Shown: positions 16,582 through 24,957 of the stretch, in pieces
Layout of the letters: the number at the start of each line of letters is the position of its first letter
How positions within the stretch are numbered: the stretch's first letter is position 1
DNA from: Clostridium sp.
GTDB taxonomy: Bacteria > Bacillota > Clostridia > Clostridiales > Clostridiaceae
Length of the DNA: 42,069 nt
Direction: 5' to 3'
NCBI GenBank assembly: GCA_015058405.1
Contig: SVCL01000028.1
Span: forward strand, 1-42,069
The notes under the pieces: model-generated
What the model was told of the DNA's origin: nothing
Seen by the model: only the letters and a program-made list of their open reading frames with translations
Database searches by the model: none
Made by a program: the position numbers and the translations under genes

Positions 16582-17541
16582 ATGGTGATTAAGTATTCAA
16601 TAAGATTTTTACTAATTATAGTTATATTGATTTTAGGATATTTAGCTATAGATCTTGTAAGAGAAATATTTCGAAGAGGATATATCTTAGGGCTCTGGAA
16701 TAAAGTACAAGATAAATATGAAGAAAGACAAAGAAAAAGAAAGTCAATATTATTACTTGAAGGTGAAAATGAAAGTAAGACAATATTAGAAAAAGCTGAT
16801 ATTTTAATTGATAGGTCTGGAATAAAGAAAATAGTGCCATTTATAACAAGTGAAATACTAATATTTTTTAGTGTAGCTATTGCCTTTTTTGCAGCTATGC
16901 TTGTATATAAGATATTTGGTTTATTAGTTTTTGCAGTACCTATATTTTTTATAGTAATACTATTAATAATATTATCATTACAAACTGTAAGTAAGGTTAC
17001 TTACGATAAGATTGATAGTCAGGTTTTATTATACATTAATATATTAGAAAATTTAGCTGCATCTAATGGAGATATAGTTTCTATTATGGAAAAGGCTATA
17101 GTATATATCCAAGAACCATTAAAAGAATATACAAGACAATTTGTATTTGAATGCAAAAAAGGTGTAGCTCTCGATGTTGCTTTTAAGAACTTTCAAGACA
17201 AAATAGAAAGTAAAAGATTGAAACAGCTTTTAATTAATTTAGCAGTAAGTAGTAAATATGAAGCTAATTATAAAGAAATTTTAAATAAGTCCAGAATAAT
17301 AATGAAGAATTATTTCGTTGAAAAGGAAAGAAGAAAAAAAGAAGTTCGTGAGGGAAGAATTGCAATAGTAAGTGTACTAATAATAGGAGGTTTTCTATTT
17401 AAGTTAGTTGGAGGTTTTACAGATAATATATTTTATGAACTTAAGACAACTACTATAGGTAATTTAATACTTGGATATAATATTTTCGTTGTTATTTTTG
17501 GAATATATAAGTTTATTACCTTAGATAAACTTAACTATTAA
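16582..17541 (+). CDS. tadB: TadB-like inner membrane platform protein
   Basis: 319 residues. One N-terminal membrane helix (8-26), a basic coiled segment, two helices (about 90-135), a cytoplasmic T2SF-type domain with helices carrying YINILENLAASNGDIVSIMEKA, and two C-terminal helices (about 258-275 and 292-310). The layout matches TadB, a platform protein that couples TadA to pilin polymerisation. It is 16 bp after TadA. Sequence motifs are weak, as is normal for this family, so the call rests on topology plus position. Confidence 0.8.
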   Translation: MVIKYSIRFLLIIVILILGYLAIDLVREIFRRGYILGLWNKVQDKYEERQRKRKSILLLEGENESKTILEKADILIDRSGIKKIVPFITSEILIFFSVAIAFFAAMLVYKIFGLLVFAVPIFFIVILLIILSLQTVSKVTYDKIDSQVLLYINILENLAASNGDIVSIMEKAIVYIQEPLKEYTRQFVFECKKGVALDVAFKNFQDKIESKRLKQLLINLAVSSKYEANYKEILNKSRIIMKNYFVEKERRKKEVREGRIAIVSVLIIGGFLFKLVGGFTDNIFYELKTTTIGNLILGYNIFVVIFGIYKFITLDKLNY

Positions 17542-17546
17542 GGTAG

Positions 17547-18392
17547 GTGATAAATATTAGAGTTTTTATTGTTATTTTATATATAATAATTTTTATCGCT
17601 ATTTTTATAGGATGTTATTGCATTACTTTAGCAAATTTAAGAAGAAATAAAAAATTAAAAAAGAAGAAACAAAAAAGTGAAAATAACATTGATAAATTTA
17701 ATAAGATTCTAAGAAAAAGGGATATTGGATATTTTTCATATGAAAAGATTGAAAAGAATCTAAAGAAAAAGGGTAATCCGTTAAAGTTAAGTCCAGCAGG
17801 ATATATTATTTGTAAAGCTTTAGTGGGAATAATCTTCTTTATATCTTTTTCAGATAGTTTAATACTTGCATTTGTTACAGGAATAGCAGGATTCTTTTTA
17901 ATTGATTTTATTATATATGAACTTGATAAAAAAGATATGAAGGATATTAGAATTCAGTTAGTAGATGTTTATGATTTTTTAAGTATACAAACTGCAGCAG
18001 GTGTGTTTATTGGTTATGCATTAACAGAAAGCTATTTAACGGTTAAAAATAAAAGGCTTAAAACTGCTCTTGCAGAGCTATGTGCAGAAATAAATTTAAC
18101 AAAGGATATAGAAGGAGCTTTAGATAAGTTTGGAGAATCATTTGATTCTTTCGAAATTGATTCTTTTATTTTAGCAATAAAGCAATCATTAAAAACTGGT
18201 AAGATACAAAAAGCTCTAGAAGATTTGTCTAACGCTCAAAAGGATACAAATATAATATTAATTCAAGAACAAACAAATAAAATTAAAATAAGCAAAGATA
18301 TGGTTCAAATGCTTATGTATTTTGGAATTATTGCAGTAATTATGTACTCACTATTTTTAGAAATTACACATGAAATGAATCAAATATTTTAG
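17547..18392 (+). CDS. tadC: TadC-like inner membrane platform protein
   Basis: 281 residues if started at GTG 17547. N-terminal helix (5-28), basic loop, two central helices (about 87-125), a T2SF-type domain (IQLVDVYDFLSIQTAAGVFIGYALTE, GALDKFGESFDSFEIDSFI) and a C-terminal helix. This is the TadC partner of TadB. The start is odd: GTG 17547 overlaps an AGGTGAT Shine-Dalgarno string (17545-17551), and an in-frame ATT at 17556 lies four bases after it, the same spacing as AGGTGAT-ATTT-ATG at 21261. ATT may be the true start. Confidence 0.8.
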   Translation: MINIRVFIVILYIIIFIAIFIGCYCITLANLRRNKKLKKKKQKSENNIDKFNKILRKRDIGYFSYEKIEKNLKKKGNPLKLSPAGYIICKALVGIIFFISFSDSLILAFVTGIAGFFLIDFIIYELDKKDMKDIRIQLVDVYDFLSIQTAAGVFIGYALTESYLTVKNKRLKTALAELCAEINLTKDIEGALDKFGESFDSFEIDSFILAIKQSLKTGKIQKALEDLSNAQKDTNIILIQEQTNKIKISKDMVQMLMYFGIIAVIMYSLFLEITHEMNQIF

Positions 18393-18405
18393 GAGGAATA
18401 ATAAA

Positions 18406-18645
18406 ATGAAGAAGTTAAATAATATGAATTCTAAAGGATTAAAGAAGAGAAGAGGAGATGACAAGTTAGTCATTAGTTTGGTATTAATAGCTGTTGGAGT
18501 ATTATTATGTTTTGTTTATAAGGATAAAATATCAGAATCTATTGGTACAGCAGTTACGACTCTAAATGAAAAGATAAACGAATTATTTAACGATCAAGGA
18601 AGGGGCTCTTCTACTGGATTATTTATAATAAGAGATAATTTTTAG
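18406..18645 (+). CDS. Flp-type pilin-like small membrane protein
   Basis: 79 residues. A basic leader ending KKRRG, then DDKLVISLVLIAVGVLLCFVY (one hydrophobic helix), then KISESIGTAVTTLNEKI, which resembles the post-helix segment of Flp pilins. A prepilin peptidase site after the Gly at residue 17 fits the leader, though the Glu usually at mature position 5 is not present. The C-terminal tail of about 25 residues (DQGRGSSTGLFIIRDNF) is glycine-rich. The prepilin peptidase gene is in the same cluster (20317). Probably the major pseudopilin. Confidence 0.7.
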   Translation: MKKLNNMNSKGLKKRRGDDKLVISLVLIAVGVLLCFVYKDKISESIGTAVTTLNEKINELFNDQGRGSSTGLFIIRDNF

Positions 18646-18653
18646 GAGAATAT

Positions 18654-19073
18654 ATGAAAAAAAGTAAAGGCGAAGTTCAACAATTTTTTGTTCAAATGAT
18701 GTGTATATTGTTTTCTTTTGCAATACTCCTATATGCAATTTATTTTCTTAAATCTACAGTTGCATATAATGATGTTAATCAAATAGCTAGAAAATATATT
18801 TTAAAGATGGAGAGAAAAGGATTTTTAACTAGCGATGAAATAAATAATATAAAATCAGAGCTAAAGGAAAATAGAAATATAAATGATGAAAACATATCTA
18901 TTAATGTAAGCCATGTAGGTGAAGAAAAGAAAGCACCTTTTGGTAAAGATATATCAATTGAAATATCATGTTATATAAAAATAAAGTCATTTGATTTAAG
19001 TGATTCAAAATTTACTAAATCTGAAAATGAAGAAAAGGTAACTATAAAGAAATCTTCAACTGCAAGGTGGTAA
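18654..19073 (+). CDS. TadE-like pseudopilin (DUF4320-like)
   Basis: 139 residues with a short N-terminal MKKSKGEVQQFFVQ and one membrane helix (about 14-34), followed by a soluble domain with NDVNQIARKYILKMERKGFL, the amphipathic pattern of DUF4320/TadE-type minor pilins of Clostridia. The GEVQ stretch keeps a Gly and an acidic residue before the helix. Starts 8 bp after the Flp-like gene behind AGGAGA. Likely a minor pilin or priming subunit. Confidence 0.65.
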   Translation: MKKSKGEVQQFFVQMMCILFSFAILLYAIYFLKSTVAYNDVNQIARKYILKMERKGFLTSDEINNIKSELKENRNINDENISINVSHVGEEKKAPFGKDISIEISCYIKIKSFDLSDSKFTKSENEEKVTIKKSSTARW

Positions 19074-19077
19074 AGTT

Positions 19078-19647
19078 ATGAGGAAAAAAGAAGGAACTTT
19101 CTTAGTAGCAGCTACAGTGATTTTTTCTATTACAACAATACTAATATTAATAACTTATGTTGTTACCCTTAACATTATTAGAGATGAGGCAGAAATGGCT
19201 AGTGATGATTTAGTTAGTAGTGAACTTGCTGTATATAAAGATATAGACATGCCTGCTATGGGGAAAAGCGGAAAATTAAACTTGATAAAAATATCTAAAT
19301 ATGAAGATGCGTTTAAAACTTTTAAAAGATTTTTAAAGAATAATTTCAATTTAGATGAAAATTTAACAGCTTTAAATAAAGCGAATTTTATAAAAGGAAA
19401 GTTGAAAATAGAATCATTCATAATTTATAACGTTATAGATGATGATGTTGAGAAGATAGAATATAAAGATGGAAAATTCAGTACTACTAAGGAAACTAAT
19501 GGCAGAAATGGGGTTGTGACACCTAAAGGTAATTTAGTAGAAAATACTACTGTATATGCAAAAGTAAGCTTTGATATTAATACTATGTTCAAAAAAAAGA
19601 AAAAAGTAGAACTTGAAGAAGAAACAGATATATTAAAAGAACAGTGA
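19078..19647 (+). CDS. second TadE/TadF-like pseudopilin
   Basis: 189 residues with MRKKEGTFLVAATVIFSITTILILITYVV, a type IV pilin-like start: charged leader with EG, then one membrane helix. The rest is soluble and lysine-rich. It begins 4 bp after the previous stop. By position and topology it is the larger minor pilin (TadF/TadG role). No calcium-binding or VWA domain is visible, unlike full TadG. Confidence 0.6.
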   Translation: MRKKEGTFLVAATVIFSITTILILITYVVTLNIIRDEAEMASDDLVSSELAVYKDIDMPAMGKSGKLNLIKISKYEDAFKTFKRFLKNNFNLDENLTALNKANFIKGKLKIESFIIYNVIDDDVEKIEYKDGKFSTTKETNGRNGVVTPKGNLVENTTVYAKVSFDINTMFKKKKKVELEEETDILKEQ

Positions 19648-19658
19648 GGTGAACTTAG

Positions 19659-20303
19659 ATGAAAAATAAAATAATAGCATTTTTTATATCATTAGTTGTT
19701 ACAGTTATTTCTTTTCTTTTAATAGTATTTATAGAAGATAAAATATTTAATCCTGAAGGAACCACTAAAGTTTATGTAGTAAAACAAGAAAAATTGGAAA
19801 AAGGATTTGTTATAACTGAAAAAAATTTTGATGAACTTTTTAAGGAAGAAGAGAGAAGAACAGATCAAATTCCTAAAGTATATATAGAAAATAAAGAGGA
19901 TGTTTATGAATATATATTAAAACAAGATATATATGAAAATGAAGTTGTAACAGCAGATAAATTTGAAAATAAGGATGATAATTTTAAGGAATTAAGTGAA
20001 AAAAGAGAAGTGACTGTAAATGCTTCAGCTCTAGAAAATGTAGTAGGTGGGGTTTTAAGAGCAGGAGATAAAGTAGATATTTTAGTAACAAAGAATTCTA
20101 GTTCAAAACAACTAGTAACAGAAGTAGCTTTATCAGAAGTATATATATCTAAAATACAATCTTCTGATGGTTCAACTATAGATAGGTTAGATAAAAATAA
20201 ATCTGGGGTATTGTTAACTTTTACGGTAGATATATTACAGGCTCAAGAATTAGAAACTGCTAAGGCAGAGGGAAAGCTTACTTTTATAAAAATTGTAGAT
20301 TAG
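19659..20303 (+). CDS. cpaB: CpaB/RcpC-like SAF-domain pilus assembly protein
   Basis: 214 residues. One N-terminal membrane helix (6-26), a SAF-type region at about 40-110 (VYVVKQEKLEKGFVITEKNF, then ILKQDIYENEVVTADKF), then the CpaB/RcpC core VNASALENVVGGVLRAGDKVDILVT and a final GVLLTFTVDILQAQELETA. This order is diagnostic for CpaB. The protein sits outside the membrane and is part of Tad assembly; in Gram-positives it has no secretin partner. Confidence 0.87.
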   Translation: MKNKIIAFFISLVVTVISFLLIVFIEDKIFNPEGTTKVYVVKQEKLEKGFVITEKNFDELFKEEERRTDQIPKVYIENKEDVYEYILKQDIYENEVVTADKFENKDDNFKELSEKREVTVNASALENVVGGVLRAGDKVDILVTKNSSSKQLVTEVALSEVYISKIQSSDGSTIDRLDKNKSGVLLTFTVDILQAQELETAKAEGKLTFIKIVD

Positions 20304-20316
20304 AAAGAGGATATTT

Positions 20317-20934
20317 ATGAGAATATTACTGTATATATTTATATATTCTTATGTTTTTATGCTTTTATGCTCTTATGTTATAAGTTTTATAAATAAAAGA
20401 GATAATAGCTTTATAAGTATTAATAATTATAATAAATTCTTTATTTTTATAGTAAATGGATTATCTTTAAGTATAATTTATATATTTAGCACATCTATTT
20501 TTGATTTTATAACTAAATCAATTTTAATAAGCTTTTTAATAATAATAGCATACATAGATTTTAAAACTAGCTACGTTTATGATATTATATCCTATCCTCT
20601 ACTTATATTTTCTATAATTATATTCATAATAAATGTGATTAATAACATTGTTATAGCTAATAATCTTAAAGGAATTCTTTTAGGATTATTAGTTGTATTA
20701 ATTTTTGAAAAGTTAAATTATATTGGACAAGGCGATGTAAAAGTATTTATATCTATATTTCTATTTATAAATAATAATTTGCTTTGTCCAATATTTATAA
20801 TTATTTTTTCTATGGGTATTTCAGGAATTTATGGAATATATCTGTTTCTGGTTAAAAAGGTAGATTTAAATTATAGAAAACCATTATGTCCAAGTATTTA
20901 TATAGCAACATTACTTTTTAGTGTTATGGCATAA
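20317..20934 (+). CDS. tadV: TadV/CpaA prepilin peptidase (A24)
   Basis: 205 residues with at least five membrane helices. The two catalytic aspartates of A24 peptidases are visible: D81 in AYIDFKTSYVYD and D140 in the GxGD box (G137-Q-G-D140). There is no N-terminal methyltransferase domain, as in TadV. It should cleave leaders of the Flp-like and TadE-like proteins upstream. Its presence argues that the Tad part of the cluster is functional. Confidence 0.88.
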   Translation: MRILLYIFIYSYVFMLLCSYVISFINKRDNSFISINNYNKFFIFIVNGLSLSIIYIFSTSIFDFITKSILISFLIIIAYIDFKTSYVYDIISYPLLIFSIIIFIINVINNIVIANNLKGILLGLLVVLIFEKLNYIGQGDVKVFISIFLFINNNLLCPIFIIIFSMGISGIYGIYLFLVKKVDLNYRKPLCPSIYIATLLFSVMA

Positions 20935-20961
20935 AATTTTTAATATTTAGGAGGTAAAAGA

Positions 20962-21261
20962 ATGAGCAAAAATATACAAGTGGATCGACAAGCTTTTATA
21001 GAAGCAATGTCAAAAGTATCAGGTGCATTGTTAAAGGTAGAAGCCGTAAATAAAGCTTTAGATTCATGTAATAATAAATTGGAAGCATCTTGGAGAGGAA
21101 ATAGTAAAAGAAAATATTATGAGCAATATGAAAAAATAGCTGGAAGTTTTGCAGAGTATACGGATTCATTGATAACTGTGAAGTTAGAATTAGAATCTGT
21201 ATTACAGAATTTTATAGCAGAAGATTTAAAATTACAAATGAAAATTTCAGATAATAAGTAA
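20962..21261 (+). CDS. WXG100-like T7SS partner protein with WRG turn
   Basis: A 99-residue two-helix protein with W-R-G in LEASWRGNSKRKYY at about residues 47-49 and no signal peptide. Start behind AGGAGG. The intact counterpart of the truncated gene at 384. Proteins of this type act as targeting partners of LXG effectors in T7SSb. It opens the effector module that follows the Tad genes. Confidence 0.8.
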   Translation: MSKNIQVDRQAFIEAMSKVSGALLKVEAVNKALDSCNNKLEASWRGNSKRKYYEQYEKIAGSFAEYTDSLITVKLELESVLQNFIAEDLKLQMKISDNK

Positions 21262-21271
21262 GGTGATATTT

Positions 21272-21529
21272 ATGAAAGATGCGTTGAAAGAAGCTAATAA
21301 AGGTAATATTGAAATAAGTAAAAAAAGTTTAAATAAAGCAAAAGAAAATTATAGATATATTTTTAAATATTTATTAAATGCACAAACAAAGATATTAAGT
21401 ACTATTAAAATAAATGGTATTGAAAAAGCAGTTGGAAACTTAGCAAATGTTAATAAAGGAAGAAAAGATAGATTGAATGCTATATCTATTATGGCAGATT
21501 CAGCAGCTAAGGATGTAAATAAGAAATAG
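21272..21529 (+). CDS. small helical T7SS-associated protein
   Basis: 85 residues from ATG 21272, which is preferred over GTG 21263 because GTG lies inside the AGGTGAT ribosome site. Predicted mostly helical and lysine-rich (KDALKEANKGNIEISKKSLN). No WxG motif. Its place directly after a WXG100-like gene matches small second partners (Lap2-type) in LXG operons. Family not recognised. Confidence 0.6.
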   Translation: MKDALKEANKGNIEISKKSLNKAKENYRYIFKYLLNAQTKILSTIKINGIEKAVGNLANVNKGRKDRLNAISIMADSAAKDVNKK

Positions 21530-21543
21530 AGGTGTATGAATCT

Positions 21544-22656
21544 ATGATAAATAATAAATTAAGGTCTGCATTTAATGAAGTTAATCAATTAATTAATGAT
21601 TATAAGTATGATGATGCTATAAACAAGTTAAATAAAATTATGATGGAGTATAGAGGTTATGATTTTATAAAAAGTATTACTATCTATAATAAGGCGTTAA
21701 TTTATGAAAAAAAAGCTGAATATAATAAAGCAATAAAAAATTTGGAAAAGGCATTTAAAATAAAGAATTATAGTGAAATATTATTTAAAGAATATGAGAT
21801 ATATATTTATAAAAATGAACTAAATAAAGCTTTAGAAACTATAAATAGGATAATAGATAATGATGAAACAATATTTTTTGGATATGATTTAAAATTTAAT
21901 TTTTTATTTGAACATAAGATGTATGAGCAAGCAGAAGAAGTTATTAAAATAACAGAAGAGTACTTTGAAAAAAGTAGTATTATCCTATTAAATAAGGTGA
22001 AGCTTTTTGTTATGACTAATAAATTTGAAGAAGCATTAGAATTAATAGAAGAAGAAAAAAATAATAATGAAATAAAATATGATTTACAGGTAGAAAAAGC
22101 CAAAGTACTTCTATTAAAGCATGAATTTTATGAAGCATTGAAATTATTAAAAGATGTTAATAGTAAAATTCCAGAAGAAATAGACGTAATTTATTTAATT
22201 GGAGCTATTTCTATATTTACAGGAGATATAGAAGAAGCTCATAAATATTTAAAATCACTTTTAAATATGAAGTATAATGAAAAAAAATCATATTTATTAG
22301 GGTTGTATTATTATGGGGTTACTTTAAAAAAGCTTGATAGTAAGGATAAGGTTAAAGAATATTTTAAATGGCTATTGTATAGATATTCAATTTGTAGTCT
22401 TAATAATCCTTATGATGTAAAGATAATGTTACTAAAAGAAAGTGTATTGTATGAATTGGAAGAGTATGATAAGGCATTAGAAGAGGCTAAGAGAATAGAA
22501 GTATTAGCTCCTGGAATAGTAGAAACAAAATTTATACAAGCCCTTATATATAAAGAAAAAAATAATATAAAAGAGTATGAAAAGATAAAAGAAAAAATAA
22601 ATAAAGAAAATTCTACGATGAAGATGTTTTTGGAATTTTTAGGAGAAGGGGATTAA
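21544..22656 (+). CDS. TPR-repeat protein of the effector module
   Basis: 370 residues from ATG 21544 behind AGAGGTG. Many tetratricopeptide-type helix pairs are visible, for example YDDAINKLNKIMMEYRG, EYNKAIKNLEKAFKIK, YEQAEEVIKITEEYF and EYDKALEEAKRIEVLAPG. Cytoplasmic, no membrane helix. TPR proteins serve as chaperones or scaffolds. Here, between two WXG-type genes and before a toxin gene, it may hold the toxin or its partners ready for EssC. Start and stop are tightly coupled to its neighbours. Confidence 0.75.
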   Translation: MINNKLRSAFNEVNQLINDYKYDDAINKLNKIMMEYRGYDFIKSITIYNKALIYEKKAEYNKAIKNLEKAFKIKNYSEILFKEYEIYIYKNELNKALETINRIIDNDETIFFGYDLKFNFLFEHKMYEQAEEVIKITEEYFEKSSIILLNKVKLFVMTNKFEEALELIEEEKNNNEIKYDLQVEKAKVLLLKHEFYEALKLLKDVNSKIPEEIDVIYLIGAISIFTGDIEEAHKYLKSLLNMKYNEKKSYLLGLYYYGVTLKKLDSKDKVKEYFKWLLYRYSICSLNNPYDVKIMLLKESVLYELEEYDKALEEAKRIEVLAPGIVETKFIQALIYKEKNNIKEYEKIKEKINKENSTMKMFLEFLGEGD

Positions 22657-22658
22657 TA

Positions 22659-22964
22659 ATGGGGAATGTAGATAATGGATATTTGGATATAAGAATTGAT
22701 TCTGATGAAATAGATTTTGCTATAAGGTGTTATAAAAATGCTAGAGATACCCTTTTAGATGCTCAAAGAGAGATAAGAAGTGGGATGGAGGTATTAGATA
22801 GATATTGGAATGGATTTTCTTGTGATGCTTTCATGGAGTCTAAGAATGTAGTGTGGGAAAGATCTTTAAACGAAGAGGTAAGTAAAATAAATTTTCTTAT
22901 AGAGCAATTGAAAGAAGTTAGGAAATGTTATGATGATATATCAGGAAGGTGTAGAAGAATATAA
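22659..22964 (+). CDS. WXG100-like partner protein next to the toxin
   Basis: 101 residues, helical, with W-N-G in DRYWNGFSCDAFMESKNVVW at about residues 48-50. It starts 2 bp after the TPR gene and ends 14 bp before the toxin, the normal place for an LXG-toxin targeting partner. Two Cys (CDAF and RKCYDD) and a C-terminal GRCRRI are unusual for the family. Confidence 0.75.
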   Translation: MGNVDNGYLDIRIDSDEIDFAIRCYKNARDTLLDAQREIRSGMEVLDRYWNGFSCDAFMESKNVVWERSLNEEVSKINFLIEQLKEVRKCYDDISGRCRRI

Positions 22965-22978
22965 GGGAGATGTAGATA

Positions 22979-24196
22979 ATGCCAGTTCTGTATATAAAAA
23001 CTTCAGAAGCAAATGATGCATTAAATGATTTACTTTCTGCTAAAAAAGAAATGAAAGAATTATTAGAAAACTTAAAAAAAACTTCAGAGACCTTGAAAAG
23101 AGTAAGGTCATCGAGTTATTATATAAGTGATTATCAAGTAAAAGTAAATCAAGAGAAAAAGAAAGTAGAAATAGATATTTATAAATTAGAAGGTTTTATA
23201 AAATCTTATGCAAGTTTTTTAGAATATGCACAAACTAGAGATAATAGTTGTGGAAGTACTTTAAGTGATAGTGGATATAAGTATAGAAGTGATACAGGTT
23301 TATTATCAAAGGAACAAGATAAAGAAAGTGAAGATAAGAAGAAGATTGCTATTGGAGTAGGAATAATAGGTGGTTTAGCATTAACAGCTTTTTTCTTGCC
23401 TGTCTTATTACCAGAATTGGCTGCTGCTGGAATGGTAGCAAATGCTTGCGGAAATGCAGCACTTTGGGGAGGTATATTTGGAGTAATAGGATATGAAAAA
23501 GATGGGGCTGACGGGTGGCTTAAAGGAGTATTAGAAGGTTCATCTGGTAGTTTACTTTCTGAATTAGGAGAAGGAAAGTTAACAATAGAATTTTTAACTA
23601 ATATGGCTCAGGGGTCTATTAATAGTTATATTGAAAATGGAGATTTAAGCATAGATGAAAGTGCAATAGATGCTTTGGAAAGTATGGTACTTTCATTGAC
23701 TGGCAAAAAGATTAAGGCTACTTCAACTATGACAAAAGAAAATATTAGTGCTCCTGAGTTTAAAAATGTTAATGATATTAATAAGGGGGTAAGTAAAGCT
23801 GGTGATGAAATGGTCACTTATAGACGTGTTCAAGGTGGTACTCCTCCAAATGCCAGTTGGACTAGAATAACTGTAGATGAAAGTGGTAATATAAAGATAC
23901 CTAATAAGAAGGCTAATCTAAATGTAAGTACAGGAAATGATGAACATGCAAAATATTTTTTGAGTAAAAGAGGAAGTAATGCAGAAATAGTTGAATTTGA
24001 TATACCTACATGGTTAGATGATTTCTTACAGGAAAATGCAATAAACCAAAAAGGATATAGAAAAAATCCTTTAAATCAAGGAGGAACAGCGCCCAAAATA
24101 GTTGACCCTACAACTCCAGGAAATTCTTATGAATTACCTGCACCTTGGATTGAATGGTTAGAGGAGTATGGTAAGAATGGTAGGAGAATAAAGTAA
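22979..24196 (+). CDS. LXG-like T7SS effector with unassigned C-terminal toxin domain
   Basis: 405 residues, intact. Residues 1-88 form a helical export domain (MPVLYIKTSEAND..., ending FLEYAQTRD) shared with the broken toxins at 592 and 2774. Residues 122-190 are hydrophobic and glycine/alanine-rich (IAIGVGIIGGLALTAFFLP). From about 275 a C-terminal domain begins with YRRVQGGTPP, then NLNVSTGNDEHAKYFL, VEFDIPTWLDDFL, NPLNQGGTAPKIVDP and PAPWIEWLEEYG. I recall similar ends in other polymorphic toxins but cannot name an activity. The conserved R, S, H, E and D are candidate active residues. The immunity gene follows 19 bp later. Confidence 0.75.
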   Translation: MPVLYIKTSEANDALNDLLSAKKEMKELLENLKKTSETLKRVRSSSYYISDYQVKVNQEKKKVEIDIYKLEGFIKSYASFLEYAQTRDNSCGSTLSDSGYKYRSDTGLLSKEQDKESEDKKKIAIGVGIIGGLALTAFFLPVLLPELAAAGMVANACGNAALWGGIFGVIGYEKDGADGWLKGVLEGSSGSLLSELGEGKLTIEFLTNMAQGSINSYIENGDLSIDESAIDALESMVLSLTGKKIKATSTMTKENISAPEFKNVNDINKGVSKAGDEMVTYRRVQGGTPPNASWTRITVDESGNIKIPNKKANLNVSTGNDEHAKYFLSKRGSNAEIVEFDIPTWLDDFLQENAINQKGYRKNPLNQGGTAPKIVDPTTPGNSYELPAPWIEWLEEYGKNGRRIK

Positions 24197-24215
24197 AATT
24201 AGGAAGGAGAAATTT

Positions 24216-24716
24216 ATGATATTAGAACCACTTTATGCGGAAAATATTATAGTAGCAGTTATTTATAATAAGAAATTTAAATGGTATGTAACTGATAAAG
24301 AATTATGGTTTTTAGATTATAATAAATTAGATAATGAATATGAAGCTTTAGGTATAAGCGTTGAAGATGAGTATGAAGCTGATGAAAGAAAAGGAATAAA
24401 GGTACTCAATACAGAGAATATAAATATTTTTTTACAAAGAATCAATAAGGATATAGCAACTAAAGATGAATTAAATTGTTTTTTATACAAATGTATAAAA
24501 AATAGAACAGAGAGAGATGAAATATTAAATTATAGTCCAGTATTATTAGTTAACTTTGATGATAGAATATTATATTCAATGTTTCCAGAACAAGCATCAT
24601 ATGAAGAATATGTTCCAGAAGGATGGAAAGGCAAATATGAAGATTTCATTGAATTAATACCTGAGTCACAAAAGTATTGGATAGATGAATTTAACAATAA
24701 TCTATTTTTAAAGTAA
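24216..24716 (+). CDS. probable immunity protein for the 22979 toxin
   Basis: A 166-residue acidic cytoplasmic protein behind AGGAAGGAG, 19 bp after the toxin. Tyr/Trp/Glu-rich, with a C-terminal YVPEGWKGKYEDFIELIPESQKYWI. I do not recognise the family. Its position directly after the toxin is the basis for the call. Confidence 0.65.
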   Translation: MILEPLYAENIIVAVIYNKKFKWYVTDKELWFLDYNKLDNEYEALGISVEDEYEADERKGIKVLNTENINIFLQRINKDIATKDELNCFLYKCIKNRTERDEILNYSPVLLVNFDDRILYSMFPEQASYEEYVPEGWKGKYEDFIELIPESQKYWIDEFNNNLFLK

Positions 24717-24738
24717 TTTATATATGGATGGTGATATA

Positions 24739-24957
24739 ATGAATAATGAAAATATAGTAACAATATTAAATGAAGAATTTGAAAATGATAAAACTGGTAA
24801 AAAAGTACAAGGATTAACAATTATTGTTGATGGAAAGCTAAAGCAAGTAATGGATATCATAATAGAAAAAGATGAGAATTATAATAATTATACTGATATA
24901 GTCAGAGACTCGTTATTTAATGGAATAAATGATATAATTAATAAAATCAAGGAATAA
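24739..24957 (+). CDS. small protein of unknown function after the immunity gene
   Basis: 72 residues from ATG 24739 with GGTGAT 6 bp upstream; an in-frame ATG at 24724 lacks a ribosome site. Acidic, with TIIVDGKLKQVMDIII and a C-terminal helix. It could be a second immunity or regulatory factor. No family recognised. Confidence 0.5.
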   Translation: MNNENIVTILNEEFENDKTGKKVQGLTIIVDGKLKQVMDIIIEKDENYNNYTDIVRDSLFNGINDIINKIKE

